Origin: Streptomyces sp. Tu 3180
GTDB lineage: Bacteria > Actinomycetota > Actinomycetes > Streptomycetales > Streptomycetaceae
Direction: 5' to 3'
Length of the DNA: 64,000 nucleotides
NCBI RefSeq assembly: GCF_009852415.1
Contig: NZ_WOXS01000002.1
Span: 496,001 to 560,000 of the forward strand
Part shown: piece by piece, positions 17,075 to 24,836 of the stretch
Layout of the letters: every line of letters starts with the position of its first letter
Numbering within the stretch: position 1 is the first letter of the stretch
Notes under the pieces: model-generated
Database searches by the model: none
The model's input: only the letters and a program-made list of their open reading frames with translations
What the model was told of the DNA's origin: nothing
Program-made: the position numbers and the translations under genes

Positions 17075-18258
17075 CCACCCTCACCCCCCAGGACGCCGCG
17101 CGGGCGGACGGGCCGCGCGCGCTGGAGCCGCCCCGGGTGCGGGCCGCACTGCTCGACTGCCTCCAGGCCAACCTCGCCGTGCTCGCCGACCGCCACCACG
17201 GCCCGGACACCCATCTGCGCCTGGGCGCCGTCCTGCGCTTCGCCCCGGCGCCGCACGGGCCCGGCGGCCTGCCCACCGTCGAGCCCACCGTCGAGGACCA
17301 GCTCGCCGCGGCCGGGGAGCTGCTCGGCCTGGCCGTCCGCGCACGCGCGACGGGCCGGCCCGGCACGGCACCGGACGGGCCGGCGGAGCCGTCGTACGTC
17401 GTCGCGGACGCCTTCCACCTGCCGTGGGTGCCCTATCACGGGCACCGGCACGTCGAGCACAGCTTCCTCGTCGAGCCGGACGCCGACGGCGTGACGGTGA
17501 CCGACGCCTACCACAACGACACCACGTGGGGTCCGGCCCGCCCGCTGCGCCTGTCCTACCGGCGCGAGCAGCTCGACGTGCTGCTGGCGGCGCTGCCGGA
17601 GGACACCGTCACCGTGCGGCTGTCCGCGCGCCCGCCGGGGCCCGCCCCGGCGCCGGTGCACGCGCCCGCCGGCGAGGCGGCGGTCGACGCCTACCTGCGG
17701 GCCTACGCCGACCACGAGGACCGCGTCCTCGCCCTGGAGCGGTTCACGCTGGAGACCTGGCTGCTGGCCCGCGCCCGGCACCTGCACGCCGCGTACGCCG
17801 CCCGCCTGGCCGGCGGCGCGCAGGACGAGACGGTGCGCGCGCACCTGGCGCGGTGGGACGGCGTGGTCGAGCACACCTACCTCGCCTACCGCCGGGCGGT
17901 GCGCGGCCGGGCGGAACCGGCCGGGCTGTTCGAACGGGTCGGCGAGGCGCTGCGCGCGGACGCCGCCGTGTTCGGCGGGCGGCGGCCGCGGACCCCGGAG
18001 GACCTGGAGGACGAGGTGCGCGCCGTCGTCGCCGAGGTGCTGCACGTCCCCGCGGACTCCCTGGTCGTCGGGGCCGGCGGCTTCGACGGGAACCTCAGCC
18101 GGCTCGCGGAGTTCGGTTCGATGCGCATGGTCGAGGTCGTGGAGCGGCTGGAGCAGCGCTTCGCCGTCGAGTTCGCACCCGAGGACCTGGTGCCGGAGAA
18201 CCTGCACCGCGTGGACGACCTGTGCGCCCTGATCCGCCGGGCTCCCTCCGCCCGCTGA
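17071..18258 (+). CDS. BtrH-type papain-like transferase/peptidase fused to a C-terminal ACP
   Basis: The protein has 395 residues. The N-terminal half looks like the BtrH N-terminal/peptidase C39-like fold. Cys30 lies in LLDCLQANLA, the mid-region has HLPWVPYHG, His130 is in HVEHSFLVE, and Asp145 is in VTDAYHN, giving a likely Cys-His-Asp triad. A helical middle part (about 170-290) follows. The last ~80 residues form an ACP with the phosphopantetheine Ser350 in EFGSMRM. BtrH of butirosin transfers an aminoacyl group from an ACP to an amine, so this protein may release or transfer a group from its own or another carrier. It shares the same motif order with the protein at 21547. It is coupled by ATGA to the TrpB-like gene. 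Confidence 0.62.
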   Translation: MTTLTPQDAARADGPRALEPPRVRAALLDCLQANLAVLADRHHGPDTHLRLGAVLRFAPAPHGPGGLPTVEPTVEDQLAAAGELLGLAVRARATGRPGTAPDGPAEPSYVVADAFHLPWVPYHGHRHVEHSFLVEPDADGVTVTDAYHNDTTWGPARPLRLSYRREQLDVLLAALPEDTVTVRLSARPPGPAPAPVHAPAGEAAVDAYLRAYADHEDRVLALERFTLETWLLARARHLHAAYAARLAGGAQDETVRAHLARWDGVVEHTYLAYRRAVRGRAEPAGLFERVGEALRADAAVFGGRRPRTPEDLEDEVRAVVAEVLHVPADSLVVGAGGFDGNLSRLAEFGSMRMVEVVERLEQRFAVEFAPEDLVPENLHRVDDLCALIRRAPSAR

Positions 18259-18305
18259 CCCCCTCCCCTTCCTCCCCCTCCCCCCCCAGAAAGGCACTGA
18301 TCACG

Positions 18306-18566
18306 ATGGACACACGCTTCGTCGAGACGCTCACGCCGTTCCTGCCGTTCCTCCACGGCGAGACCATCACCGAGGACACCCCCCTGCGCACCTACGGGCT
18401 GGACTCCATGCAGGCCATCGAGCTGATGTTCGCGCTGGAGGACGGCCTCGGCGTCTCCCTGCCCGACGAGGCCCTGGTCGAGGAGACCTTCGCCACGGCC
18501 GGCAACCTGTGGCGGGCCGTGCAGGCCGCGCGGGACACCGGCGCGGTCACGGCGGAGTCGGTGTGA
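18306..18566 (+). CDS. Acyl carrier protein
   Basis: The protein has 86 residues with the attachment site Ser34 in YGLDSMQAIEL and a typical acidic C-terminal half. An AGAAAGG ribosome-binding site precedes ATG 18306. The stop overlaps the GTG of the first acyl-CoA-dehydrogenase-like gene (GTGA), so this carrier is the likely platform for the oxidation steps encoded next. This arrangement resembles prolyl-carrier oxidation cassettes. Confidence 0.85.
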   Translation: MDTRFVETLTPFLPFLHGETITEDTPLRTYGLDSMQAIELMFALEDGLGVSLPDEALVEETFATAGNLWRAVQAARDTGAVTAESV

Positions 18567-19777
18567 GCGCCCCCGCACCGGCCGCGCGCGTGCCGGACGT
18601 CCCCGCGTCCGGACTGTCCGCGTCGCTGCGCGCCGAGGTCGACCAGGTGTCCGCCCTGGCCGTCCGGCACGCCGCGCACTGCGACGAACGGGCCGAGTTC
18701 CCCCTGGCCGTGCTCGACGCCCTGCGGCCCCGGCTGCTCGGGCTGCTGGTGCCCACCCGGCACGGGGGCCCCGGCGGCACCGTCGACGACCTGATCGACG
18801 TCACCATGGAGCTGGGTCGCGCCGACATGTCCACGGCCATGGTGTTCGCCATGCACTGCCAGCAGGTCGCCGCGGTCGCCGGGCACGCCGGCCCGCGTCT
18901 GGCCGCGGAGCTGCTGCCGGAGATCGCCGCCGGGCGGATGTACCTCGCCTCGGTCACCACCGAGGCCGACAAGGGCGGCCACCTGCTCTCGGCGCGGGCC
19001 GAACTCGGCGCGCGGGACGGACGGCTGGAGATCGACCGGTTCGCCCCCGTGGTGACCGGCGGGATGCACGCCGACGGCTACCTCATCACCATGCGCAGCC
19101 CGCGGGCCCGCTCCGACGGCGAGGTCTCCCTCGTCTTCGCCCGCCGCGACCAGCTGGAGGTGGAGCAGCGCGGCACCTGGAACCCCCTGGGCATGCGCGC
19201 CAGTCACAGCACCGCGCTCCAGCTGACCGGCCGGGTCCCCGAGGACCAGGTGGTCGGGGAGCACGGTGCCTTCCGGCGGATCGCGATGAACACCTTCGGC
19301 CCGCTGGCCCACCTGGGCTGGTCGGCGGCGTGGCTGGGCACCGCGAGCGGCGCCCTGTCGCGCGTGGTGTCGGTGCTGCGCGGCGGCCCCGGCCGCCGCC
19401 GCTCCGACCTCTCCTCCGAGCTGCTGCTCACCCGGCTCTCCACGGCGCGGCAGCGCCTGGACACGGTGCACGCGATGCTGCGGCACACCGCCGGCGTGGT
19501 CCGCCGGGCCGTGGAGGAGGACGCGGACCTGTCGCACCCCCGGCACCAGCTGCTGGTCAACGCCCTGAAGCTGACCGCCTCCGAGCAGTGCCACCGGGCG
19601 GTCGACGACCTGGTGACCGCGCTCGGCATGCGGCACGGCTACCTCAAGGACTCCCCCACCGGCCTCGAACGCGCCCTGCGCGACCTGCGGTCGGCCGCGC
19701 TGAACTACAGCAACGACCGCCTCCACCTGGCCGACGGCCGGCTCGTCCTGCTCGACCAGGAGGTGCGCTGTGTCTGA
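18563..19777 (+). CDS. Acyl-CoA dehydrogenase-fold flavoprotein 1
   Basis: The protein has 404 residues. The N-terminal helical domain carries PTRHGGPGGTVDDLIDVTMELGRADMSTAMVF-like spacing (seen at about residues 65-95), followed by a beta domain and a C-terminal four-helix bundle ending in NYSNDRLHL. Members either desaturate carrier- or CoA-bound substrates or, in the DszC/KijD3-like branch, use reduced flavin and oxygen for hydroxylation. A flavin reductase gene in the same operon (24300) makes the monooxygenase option plausible. GTG 18563 overlaps the ACP stop. It is followed with an 8-bp overlap by a second, shorter member, so the two may work together or in sequence. Confidence 0.78.
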   Translation: MSAPAPAARVPDVPASGLSASLRAEVDQVSALAVRHAAHCDERAEFPLAVLDALRPRLLGLLVPTRHGGPGGTVDDLIDVTMELGRADMSTAMVFAMHCQQVAAVAGHAGPRLAAELLPEIAAGRMYLASVTTEADKGGHLLSARAELGARDGRLEIDRFAPVVTGGMHADGYLITMRSPRARSDGEVSLVFARRDQLEVEQRGTWNPLGMRASHSTALQLTGRVPEDQVVGEHGAFRRIAMNTFGPLAHLGWSAAWLGTASGALSRVVSVLRGGPGRRRSDLSSELLLTRLSTARQRLDTVHAMLRHTAGVVRRAVEEDADLSHPRHQLLVNALKLTASEQCHRAVDDLVTALGMRHGYLKDSPTGLERALRDLRSAALNYSNDRLHLADGRLVLLDQEVRCV

Positions 19778-20864
19778 GGCGCCCGGCGTCCTGCCGCCCG
19801 GCCGGGACGCCCGGGAGGTGCTGACGGGGCTGGCCCGCGCGGGCGTGCTCGACCGGCTGTACCCCGCCGGTCCCGCCGGGGAGATCGACGCGGGGCTGCT
19901 GCGGGGCCTGCTGGGCGCCGCCGACGCGCGGGGTCCGCAGGGGCTCGTGCTGTCGCTGCTCGTCCAGCTGGCCACGGCGCTGCCGCTGCTGGCGCAGACC
20001 GCGTCGTCGCCGGTGGCGGAGAAGGTGCTGGGCGCGGCGTGCGAAGGGCGGTCCCTGCTGGCGCTGGCGGCCACCGACGAGCAGGCCGGCTCGGACCTCG
20101 CCGGCCTGGCCACCCGTGCGGACCTGACGGCGGCGGACGGCGACGGCGGCACGGTCGTCGTGGACGGGGTGAAGCGCTGGGTGACCTCGGCCACCACCGC
20201 CGACCACGCCCTGGTCCTCGCCCGGCACCGTCCCGGCCGTCACTTCACCAGCTTCACCTGGCTGCTCGTCCCGCTCGACGCCCCGGGCGTGACGGTGCGC
20301 CCGGCCGGCACCCCGCTGTTCGCCGGGTCCGGCGTCGGCCACGTCACCTTCTCCGGGTGCCGGCTGGACCGCGGCCACCTGCTGGGGCGGCCCGGCCGCG
20401 GGCTGCCCCTGTTCGCCCGGAACATCGCCGTCGAACGGCTCGCCTCGGCCGCCTGGGGCACCGAACTGTGCCGCCGCGTGCTCGCGGACACCGCCACCCG
20501 GCTCGCCGGGCGCACCCTCGACGGCACCCCGCTCGACCGCCACCCGGCCGTACGGCAACGGCTCGCGGAGTGCGCCGTGCGGGTCAGCGCGCTGGACGCC
20601 CTGTGGACGGCCTCGTGCGACCGGATCACCGGCGAGCGGGACGCCACCACGGCCGCGGTCCTCAAGGCGGCGTCCGGTGCCACGGTGGACCACGTCCTGT
20701 CGGCCTGCGCACAGCTGTGGGGCGCGGACGGGTTCTCCGCCGACGGCATCCAGCAACTGCGCGCCGAGGCAGCTCTGTTCGGCATCGGCGGGGGTGCGAC
20801 CGAGGTGGTCCTGGACACCGTGGCCGACCGGCTGGTCCCGCTGCTGGAAGGGCTGGCCGCATGA
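19770..20864 (+). CDS. Acyl-CoA dehydrogenase-fold flavoprotein 2
   Basis: The protein has 364 residues, shorter than usual (about 380-400). The central part has the flavin-domain features LAATDEQAGSDL, VDGVKRWVTSA and LLVPLDAPGV. The C-terminal helical bundle ends in QLWGADGFSADGIQQLRAEAALFGIGGGATEV, close to the family signature in which a Gly-rich turn follows the bundle (seen at about residues 310-345). It probably desaturates an ACP-bound amino acyl group, as prolyl-PCP dehydrogenases do in pyrrole formation, especially since a prolyl-AMP-ligase-like gene lies downstream. GTG 19770 overlaps the previous gene and the stop overlaps the PPTase start. Confidence 0.78.
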   Translation: MSEAPGVLPPGRDAREVLTGLARAGVLDRLYPAGPAGEIDAGLLRGLLGAADARGPQGLVLSLLVQLATALPLLAQTASSPVAEKVLGAACEGRSLLALAATDEQAGSDLAGLATRADLTAADGDGGTVVVDGVKRWVTSATTADHALVLARHRPGRHFTSFTWLLVPLDAPGVTVRPAGTPLFAGSGVGHVTFSGCRLDRGHLLGRPGRGLPLFARNIAVERLASAAWGTELCRRVLADTATRLAGRTLDGTPLDRHPAVRQRLAECAVRVSALDALWTASCDRITGERDATTAAVLKAASGATVDHVLSACAQLWGADGFSADGIQQLRAEAALFGIGGGATEVVLDTVADRLVPLLEGLAA

Positions 20865-21550
20865 ACGGCACCGCGGTGCGCCACGTCCTCCCGCGGAGCG
20901 TACGGCACCGGAGCCGGCTGCTCACCGAGGCGGCGCCCGGGGTGTGGGTGGCGCTCGCCGACGGCTGCCCGCCCCGGGGCCGCCTCACCGAACGGGACCT
21001 GGCCGACGCCGCCACGCTGCCCCCGCGCCGCGCCGCCGAACGGCTCGCGGCCCGGCGGGTGCTGCGCGGGCTGCTCGCCGCCCGCTTCCCCGAGGCCCGG
21101 GACGCCGAGGTGGTCTACTCGGCGCACGGCCGCCCCGCCCTCGCCGGCCGGCCGGAGATCGGCATCAGCGTCAGTCACGACGGTGACGCCGTCGCCGCCT
21201 GCGCGGCCGTGGGCCACGCGGTCGGGCTGGACGTGCAGCACCCGCCGCCGACCGTGGCGGACGCCCTGCTGCGCCGCTGCGCACACCGGCGCGCGGACGC
21301 GCTGGCCCGGCTCCCGCAGGGGCTGCGCGCCCGGGAGTTCACCTGGCTGTGGACCGTGCAGGAGGCCTGTGTGAAGGCGGCGGGCACCGGCCTGGCCGGC
21401 CGGCCCTGGGCCATCGACGTCCCGCTGCCCGCCACACGGGGCACCTGGGGCCCCTACCACTGGATCAGCCTCCGCGGCCGGACGTCCGTCCCGCTGAGCA
21501 TCGCCTACACCGCCCTGCCGGACCCGACCCGCGTACCGGAGACCCCATGA
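20861..21550 (+). CDS. 4'-phosphopantetheinyl transferase (Sfp/EntD type)
   Basis: The protein has 229 residues, standard for Sfp-type enzymes. The magnesium-binding motif GLDVQ and the WTVQEACVKAAGTG motif are present, the latter with Gln where Lys is usual in KEAxxKA. It would convert the apo carriers of the operon (8183, the NRPS PCP, 15357, 17071 C-terminus, 18306) to holo forms and may also serve the PKS. ATG 20861 is in an ATGA overlap with the upstream dehydrogenase. A dedicated PPTase suggests that some of these non-standard carriers are poorly served by the host enzyme. Confidence 0.88.
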   Translation: MNGTAVRHVLPRSVRHRSRLLTEAAPGVWVALADGCPPRGRLTERDLADAATLPPRRAAERLAARRVLRGLLAARFPEARDAEVVYSAHGRPALAGRPEIGISVSHDGDAVAACAAVGHAVGLDVQHPPPTVADALLRRCAHRRADALARLPQGLRAREFTWLWTVQEACVKAAGTGLAGRPWAIDVPLPATRGTWGPYHWISLRGRTSVPLSIAYTALPDPTRVPETP

Positions 21551-22491
21551 CCACCGAAGCCGCAGCACCGGAGCTGAGCTGCTACACGGCCGCGCTGCTG
21601 CCCTATCTGGAGCCCGAACGCCCGGCGGTGCACGCCGAGTTCGCCGCCGCGATACGCCTGGCCGTGCGCACCGACCCTCCCGAGGGGGGCACGGCCTTCT
21701 CCCACCACGCCCGGATCGACGTCGACGCACACGGCACCGGCCTCGTCCACCGCTCCGCCGCCGGCTGGGAGGCGGCGCGGGAGGCGCTGTCCCGGGAGGC
21801 CGGCCTCCGCGGACGGGTGATCGCCGTGGGCAACACCCGGCACCTGCCCTGGTCCCCGGCGTACGGCGGGACGCAGACCCCGCACTGGCTGCTCGTCGAG
21901 GCCCTGAGCGACGGCCGCTGGGCGGTGTGCGACCCGTTCCAGGCGCTGACGCCGCACGGTGTCCACACCCCCTGGTCGGGCACCCTGAGCGACGCCGAAC
22001 TGCGCACCGCCCTGACGCCGCCGACCGCCCTGACCCCGCAGGCCGCCAACCGGGACCGCTACGCGCTGGGCGAGGAGAGCGACCCGGCCGACGCCCGGGA
22101 GTACCGGTGGCTGGAACGCGCCGGCACCGTGCGGCGACCGGCCGGCGAGGGCCACTGGGTGCACGGCGCCGACGCGCTGCGCCACGTCGCCGAGCGGGTG
22201 TGCCACGACCCGTCGGCCCTGGCCGCGCACGCCGACGACCTGTGGACGGCGGCCCGCCACCAGCGGTACCGGCTCGCCGCGCTGGGCGCCGGGACACCGC
22301 GGGCCGCGGAACGGGCGGCGGCCGCCTGGGCGGAACTGCCGCGCGCGGCCCGCTTCGTGACGGCCTCCGCCGCACGCGGCCGGCCCCGCCCGGCCGTGAT
22401 CGAGCGGGCGTTCACGGAACTCCTCGACGCCCTGCGGGACCTGGAGACGACGGCCACCTCGTGGACGGAGGACCTGAGCCATGGACGCTGA
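21547..22491 (+). CDS. Second BtrH-type papain-like protein
   Basis: The protein has 314 residues. It shows the same ordered motifs as the N-terminal half of the 17071 protein: Cys12 in LSCYTAALL, HLPWSPAYGG, His113 in TPHWLLVE and Asp129 in VCDPFQA. The Cys-to-His distance is 101 residues against 100 in the other protein. It has no ACP domain; the C-terminal ~150 residues are alpha-helical and unlike known domains to me. Like BtrH it may move an aminoacyl group from a carrier to an amine, or it may hydrolyse a thioester or amide. ATG 21547 overlaps the PPTase stop and the stop lies 11 bp inside the next gene. Confidence 0.58.
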   Translation: MTTEAAAPELSCYTAALLPYLEPERPAVHAEFAAAIRLAVRTDPPEGGTAFSHHARIDVDAHGTGLVHRSAAGWEAAREALSREAGLRGRVIAVGNTRHLPWSPAYGGTQTPHWLLVEALSDGRWAVCDPFQALTPHGVHTPWSGTLSDAELRTALTPPTALTPQAANRDRYALGEESDPADAREYRWLERAGTVRRPAGEGHWVHGADALRHVAERVCHDPSALAAHADDLWTAARHQRYRLAALGAGTPRAAERAAAAWAELPRAARFVTASAARGRPRPAVIERAFTELLDALRDLETTATSWTEDLSHGR

Positions 22492-24091
22492 GCACGTCAT
22501 GAACACCCCGGCGGGGCTGTACGGCCGGTTCGCGGCGACCGCGCGCCGCCACCCGGACGCGGTCGCCCTGGAGGTCGGGGGCGAGTCGTACACCTACCGG
22601 CGGCTGGAGTCGCTGGCCGGCCGGCTGGCCCGGCTGCTCCTCGACGCGCGCGGCGGCGCGGTGCCCCGGCGCGTGGGGCTGCTGGCCTCCCGCACCGTCA
22701 CGGCGTACGCGGGCTACCTCGCGGTGCAGCGCCTGGGCGCCGTCGTCGTCCCGCTCAACCCGGCCTTCCCGGTGGCGCGCACCGCGGACGTCGCCGCACG
22801 GGCCGGCCTGGACCTGGTCCTGGCGCAGCCCGACCGGGCCGGGGCGGCGCTGCCGGTGCCGGTGATCACCCCGCCCGCCGCCGGCGGACCGGACACCGCG
22901 GCGGACCACCCGGCCCCGCCGGCCCGCCCGGTGGACCCGGACGACGTGTGCTACGTGCTGTTCACCTCCGGCTCCACCGGCGCCCCCAAGGGCGTTCCGG
23001 TGCAGCACCGCAGCGTCGAGGCCTACCTCGACCACGTCGTCCCGCGCTACGGCCTGGGCGTGGGGTCGCGGCTGAGCCAGACCTTCGACCTCACCTTCGA
23101 CCTGTCCGTCTTCGACCTGTTCGGGGCGTGGGCGTCCGGCGGCACCGTCGTGGTGCCCGGCCCCAACGATCTGCTCGCCCCGGCCCGGTTCGTGGCCCGG
23201 GAAAACATCACCCACTGGTTCTCCGTGCCGTCCGTCGTCTCGCTCGCCGCCCGGCTGCGGCAGCTCGGCCCGAACTCCATGCCGGGGCTGCGCTGGAGCC
23301 TGTTCTGCGGCGAGCCGCTCACCCCCGCCCAGGCGGCGGCCTGGCAGGCGGCGGCACCGGCGTCCGTGCTGGAGAACCTGTACGGTCCGACGGAACTCAC
23401 CCTGAGCTGCGCGCAGTTCCGGCTGGACGGCGCGGACGGCGCGGCGCGGACGGGATCGGCGGTGCCGATCGGCACGGTGTACCCGGGTCTCGACCACCTG
23501 GTGCTCGACGAGGACGGACACCCGGCCGCCGAGGGCGAGTTGTGCGTCCGCGGCGTCCAGCGGTTCCCCGGCTACCTCGACCCGGAGGACAACCGTGGCC
23601 GCTTCGTGCGGTACGCGGACGGCACGGCCACCGTCGTGACGGACACGGCTCCCCCGGAGCCCGGCCTGTACTACCGCACCGGTGACCGGGTGCGCGTGAC
23701 CGAGGAGGGACTGGCCTATCTGGGCCGTCTCGACCAGCAGGTCAAGGTCCAGGGCTACCGGGTCGAACTCGGCGAGGTCGAGGCGGCGTTGCGCGCCGCG
23801 CCCGGGGTGCGGGACGCCGTCGTCCTGGCGGTGCCGGACACGGGCGGCCGGACCGGTCTGGCCGCCGCCTGCACCGGCGACGCCGTCGACCCGTCCGGGG
23901 TGCTGGCCGCACTGCGGTCGCGGCTGCCCGCGTACATGGTCCCCGCCTCGCTCACGGTCCTGGACACCCTGCCGCTGAACGCCAACGGCAAGACCGACCG
24001 CGCGGCCCTGCGGCATGTCCTGCGGGCGCCCGGCACCGCGCACGGCGCCCCGCGTCCGGACGCCCGGCCGGCGGAAGGAGGCAACCGATGA
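22481..24091 (+). CDS. Prolyl-AMP-ligase-like free adenylation enzyme
   Basis: The protein has 536 residues. ANL motifs are FTSGSTGAPKG, NLYGPTE, YRTGDRV and catalytic Lys in NANGKTDR. The pocket region FDLTFDLSVFDLFGAWA and the segment VPSVVSLAARLRQLGP resemble L-prolyl-AMP ligases of pyrrole pathways (PltF, RedM, CloN4). Those ligases act with a free carrier and an acyl-CoA-dehydrogenase-like oxidase, and both types are encoded upstream in this operon. Proline or a pyrroline/pyrrolidine relative from the ProA homologue is therefore the likely substrate; the exact choice is inference. GGAGG precedes ATG 22481. The stop overlaps a short ORF at 24088. Confidence 0.75.
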   Translation: MDAEHVMNTPAGLYGRFAATARRHPDAVALEVGGESYTYRRLESLAGRLARLLLDARGGAVPRRVGLLASRTVTAYAGYLAVQRLGAVVVPLNPAFPVARTADVAARAGLDLVLAQPDRAGAALPVPVITPPAAGGPDTAADHPAPPARPVDPDDVCYVLFTSGSTGAPKGVPVQHRSVEAYLDHVVPRYGLGVGSRLSQTFDLTFDLSVFDLFGAWASGGTVVVPGPNDLLAPARFVARENITHWFSVPSVVSLAARLRQLGPNSMPGLRWSLFCGEPLTPAQAAAWQAAAPASVLENLYGPTELTLSCAQFRLDGADGAARTGSAVPIGTVYPGLDHLVLDEDGHPAAEGELCVRGVQRFPGYLDPEDNRGRFVRYADGTATVVTDTAPPEPGLYYRTGDRVRVTEEGLAYLGRLDQQVKVQGYRVELGEVEAALRAAPGVRDAVVLAVPDTGGRTGLAAACTGDAVDPSGVLAALRSRLPAYMVPASLTVLDTLPLNANGKTDRAALRHVLRAPGTAHGAPRPDARPAEGGNR

Positions 24092-24159
24092 CGCGCCCCG
24101 CGGGAGGCCCGCCGAGACCCCGTCCGGACGGCCGCTCCCCGGTGGCCGCCCGCCGGTAG
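24088..24159 (+). other. 23-codon ORF with strong ribosome-binding site, possible leader or frameshift remnant
   Basis: AAGGAGG lies at ideal spacing before ATG 24088, which overlaps the ligase stop as ATGA, exactly like the real gene junctions of this operon. The frame ends after 23 codons at TAG 24157-24159. Another frame is open without stop from here into the flavin reductase at 24300 and contains repeated Asp-Ala-Pro units. Either this is a small translated leader that couples translation across the 209-bp gap, or the reductase once started here and a frameshift shortened it. No peptide function is suggested. Confidence 0.35.
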
Positions 24160-24299
24160 GAACCCCGACCCCCGTCCAGGAGGACGCCCCCGATGCCCCG
24201 CCCGTCAGCGAGCCGCCCGACGCCCCGTCCAGGCGGCTGTTCCCCGACGCCCCGCCCGCAGGCCGGCCGCCCGCCGCTCCCCCCGGAAGGAAGTCGCCG

Positions 24300-24836
24300 A
24301 TGACCCCGCTCACCGCGGAGGCCTCTGCCGCGAGCCCCGTGCCCGAGAGGGCCGGCACGGTCGCGCCCGCCGAGTTCCGGGAGGCGATGACCCGTTTCGC
24401 CACCTGCGTGACGGTGATCACCGCCCAGGCGGGGTCCCGTCCGGTGGGCTGCACCGCCACCGCGGTGTTCTCGCTCACCGACCGCCCGCCGACGCTGGTG
24501 ATGTCGCTCGCGTCGGGCAGCGGCACGCTGCGCGCCGTCCGGGAGGCGGGGGCCTTCGCCGTCAACGTGCTGTCGTGGCGGCAGCGCCCCCTCGTCGACC
24601 GGTTCGCGCGGCTGCCCGCCGGACGGCGGTTCGAGCAGGTCCCCTACGACACGGTCCACGGTGCTCCGCTGCTGGAGGGGGCCGTGGCCGGTGTGGTGTG
24701 CCGGGTGTCGGACTGTGTGCCCCTGGACGACCACGTCCTGGTCTCCGGCCGGGTCGTGCACGCCCGCGCGGACGAGGACGCCACGCCCCTGGTGCACTTC
24801 GCCCGCCGGCCCTCGCCCCTGGAGTTCCCGGTATGA
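24300..24836 (+). CDS. Flavin reductase (HpaC/FMN-binding split-barrel type)
   Basis: The protein has 178 residues. The family pattern is clear: FREAMTRFATCVTVIT, GCTATAVFSLTDRPPTLVMSL, GAFAVNVLS and HVLVSGRVVHA near the C-terminal end. It would use NAD(P)H to reduce FMN or FAD and pass it to an oxygenase. No classical two-component monooxygenase or halogenase is encoded nearby, so an acyl-CoA-dehydrogenase-fold protein (18563 or 19770) is the natural partner. GGAAGG precedes ATG 24300, and its stop overlaps the exporter start (ATGA). The frame is open upstream but that stretch is Pro/Arg-rich and lacks a supported start. Confidence 0.82.
   Translation: MTPLTAEASAASPVPERAGTVAPAEFREAMTRFATCVTVITAQAGSRPVGCTATAVFSLTDRPPTLVMSLASGSGTLRAVREAGAFAVNVLSWRQRPLVDRFARLPAGRRFEQVPYDTVHGAPLLEGAVAGVVCRVSDCVPLDDHVLVSGRVVHARADEDATPLVHFARRPSPLEFPV

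Noticed and set aside
24015..24299. Flavin reductase starting at 24015
   Set aside because: This part overlaps the ligase end, is Pro/Arg-rich and unlike reductases; GGAAGG before ATG 24300 supports the shorter form.
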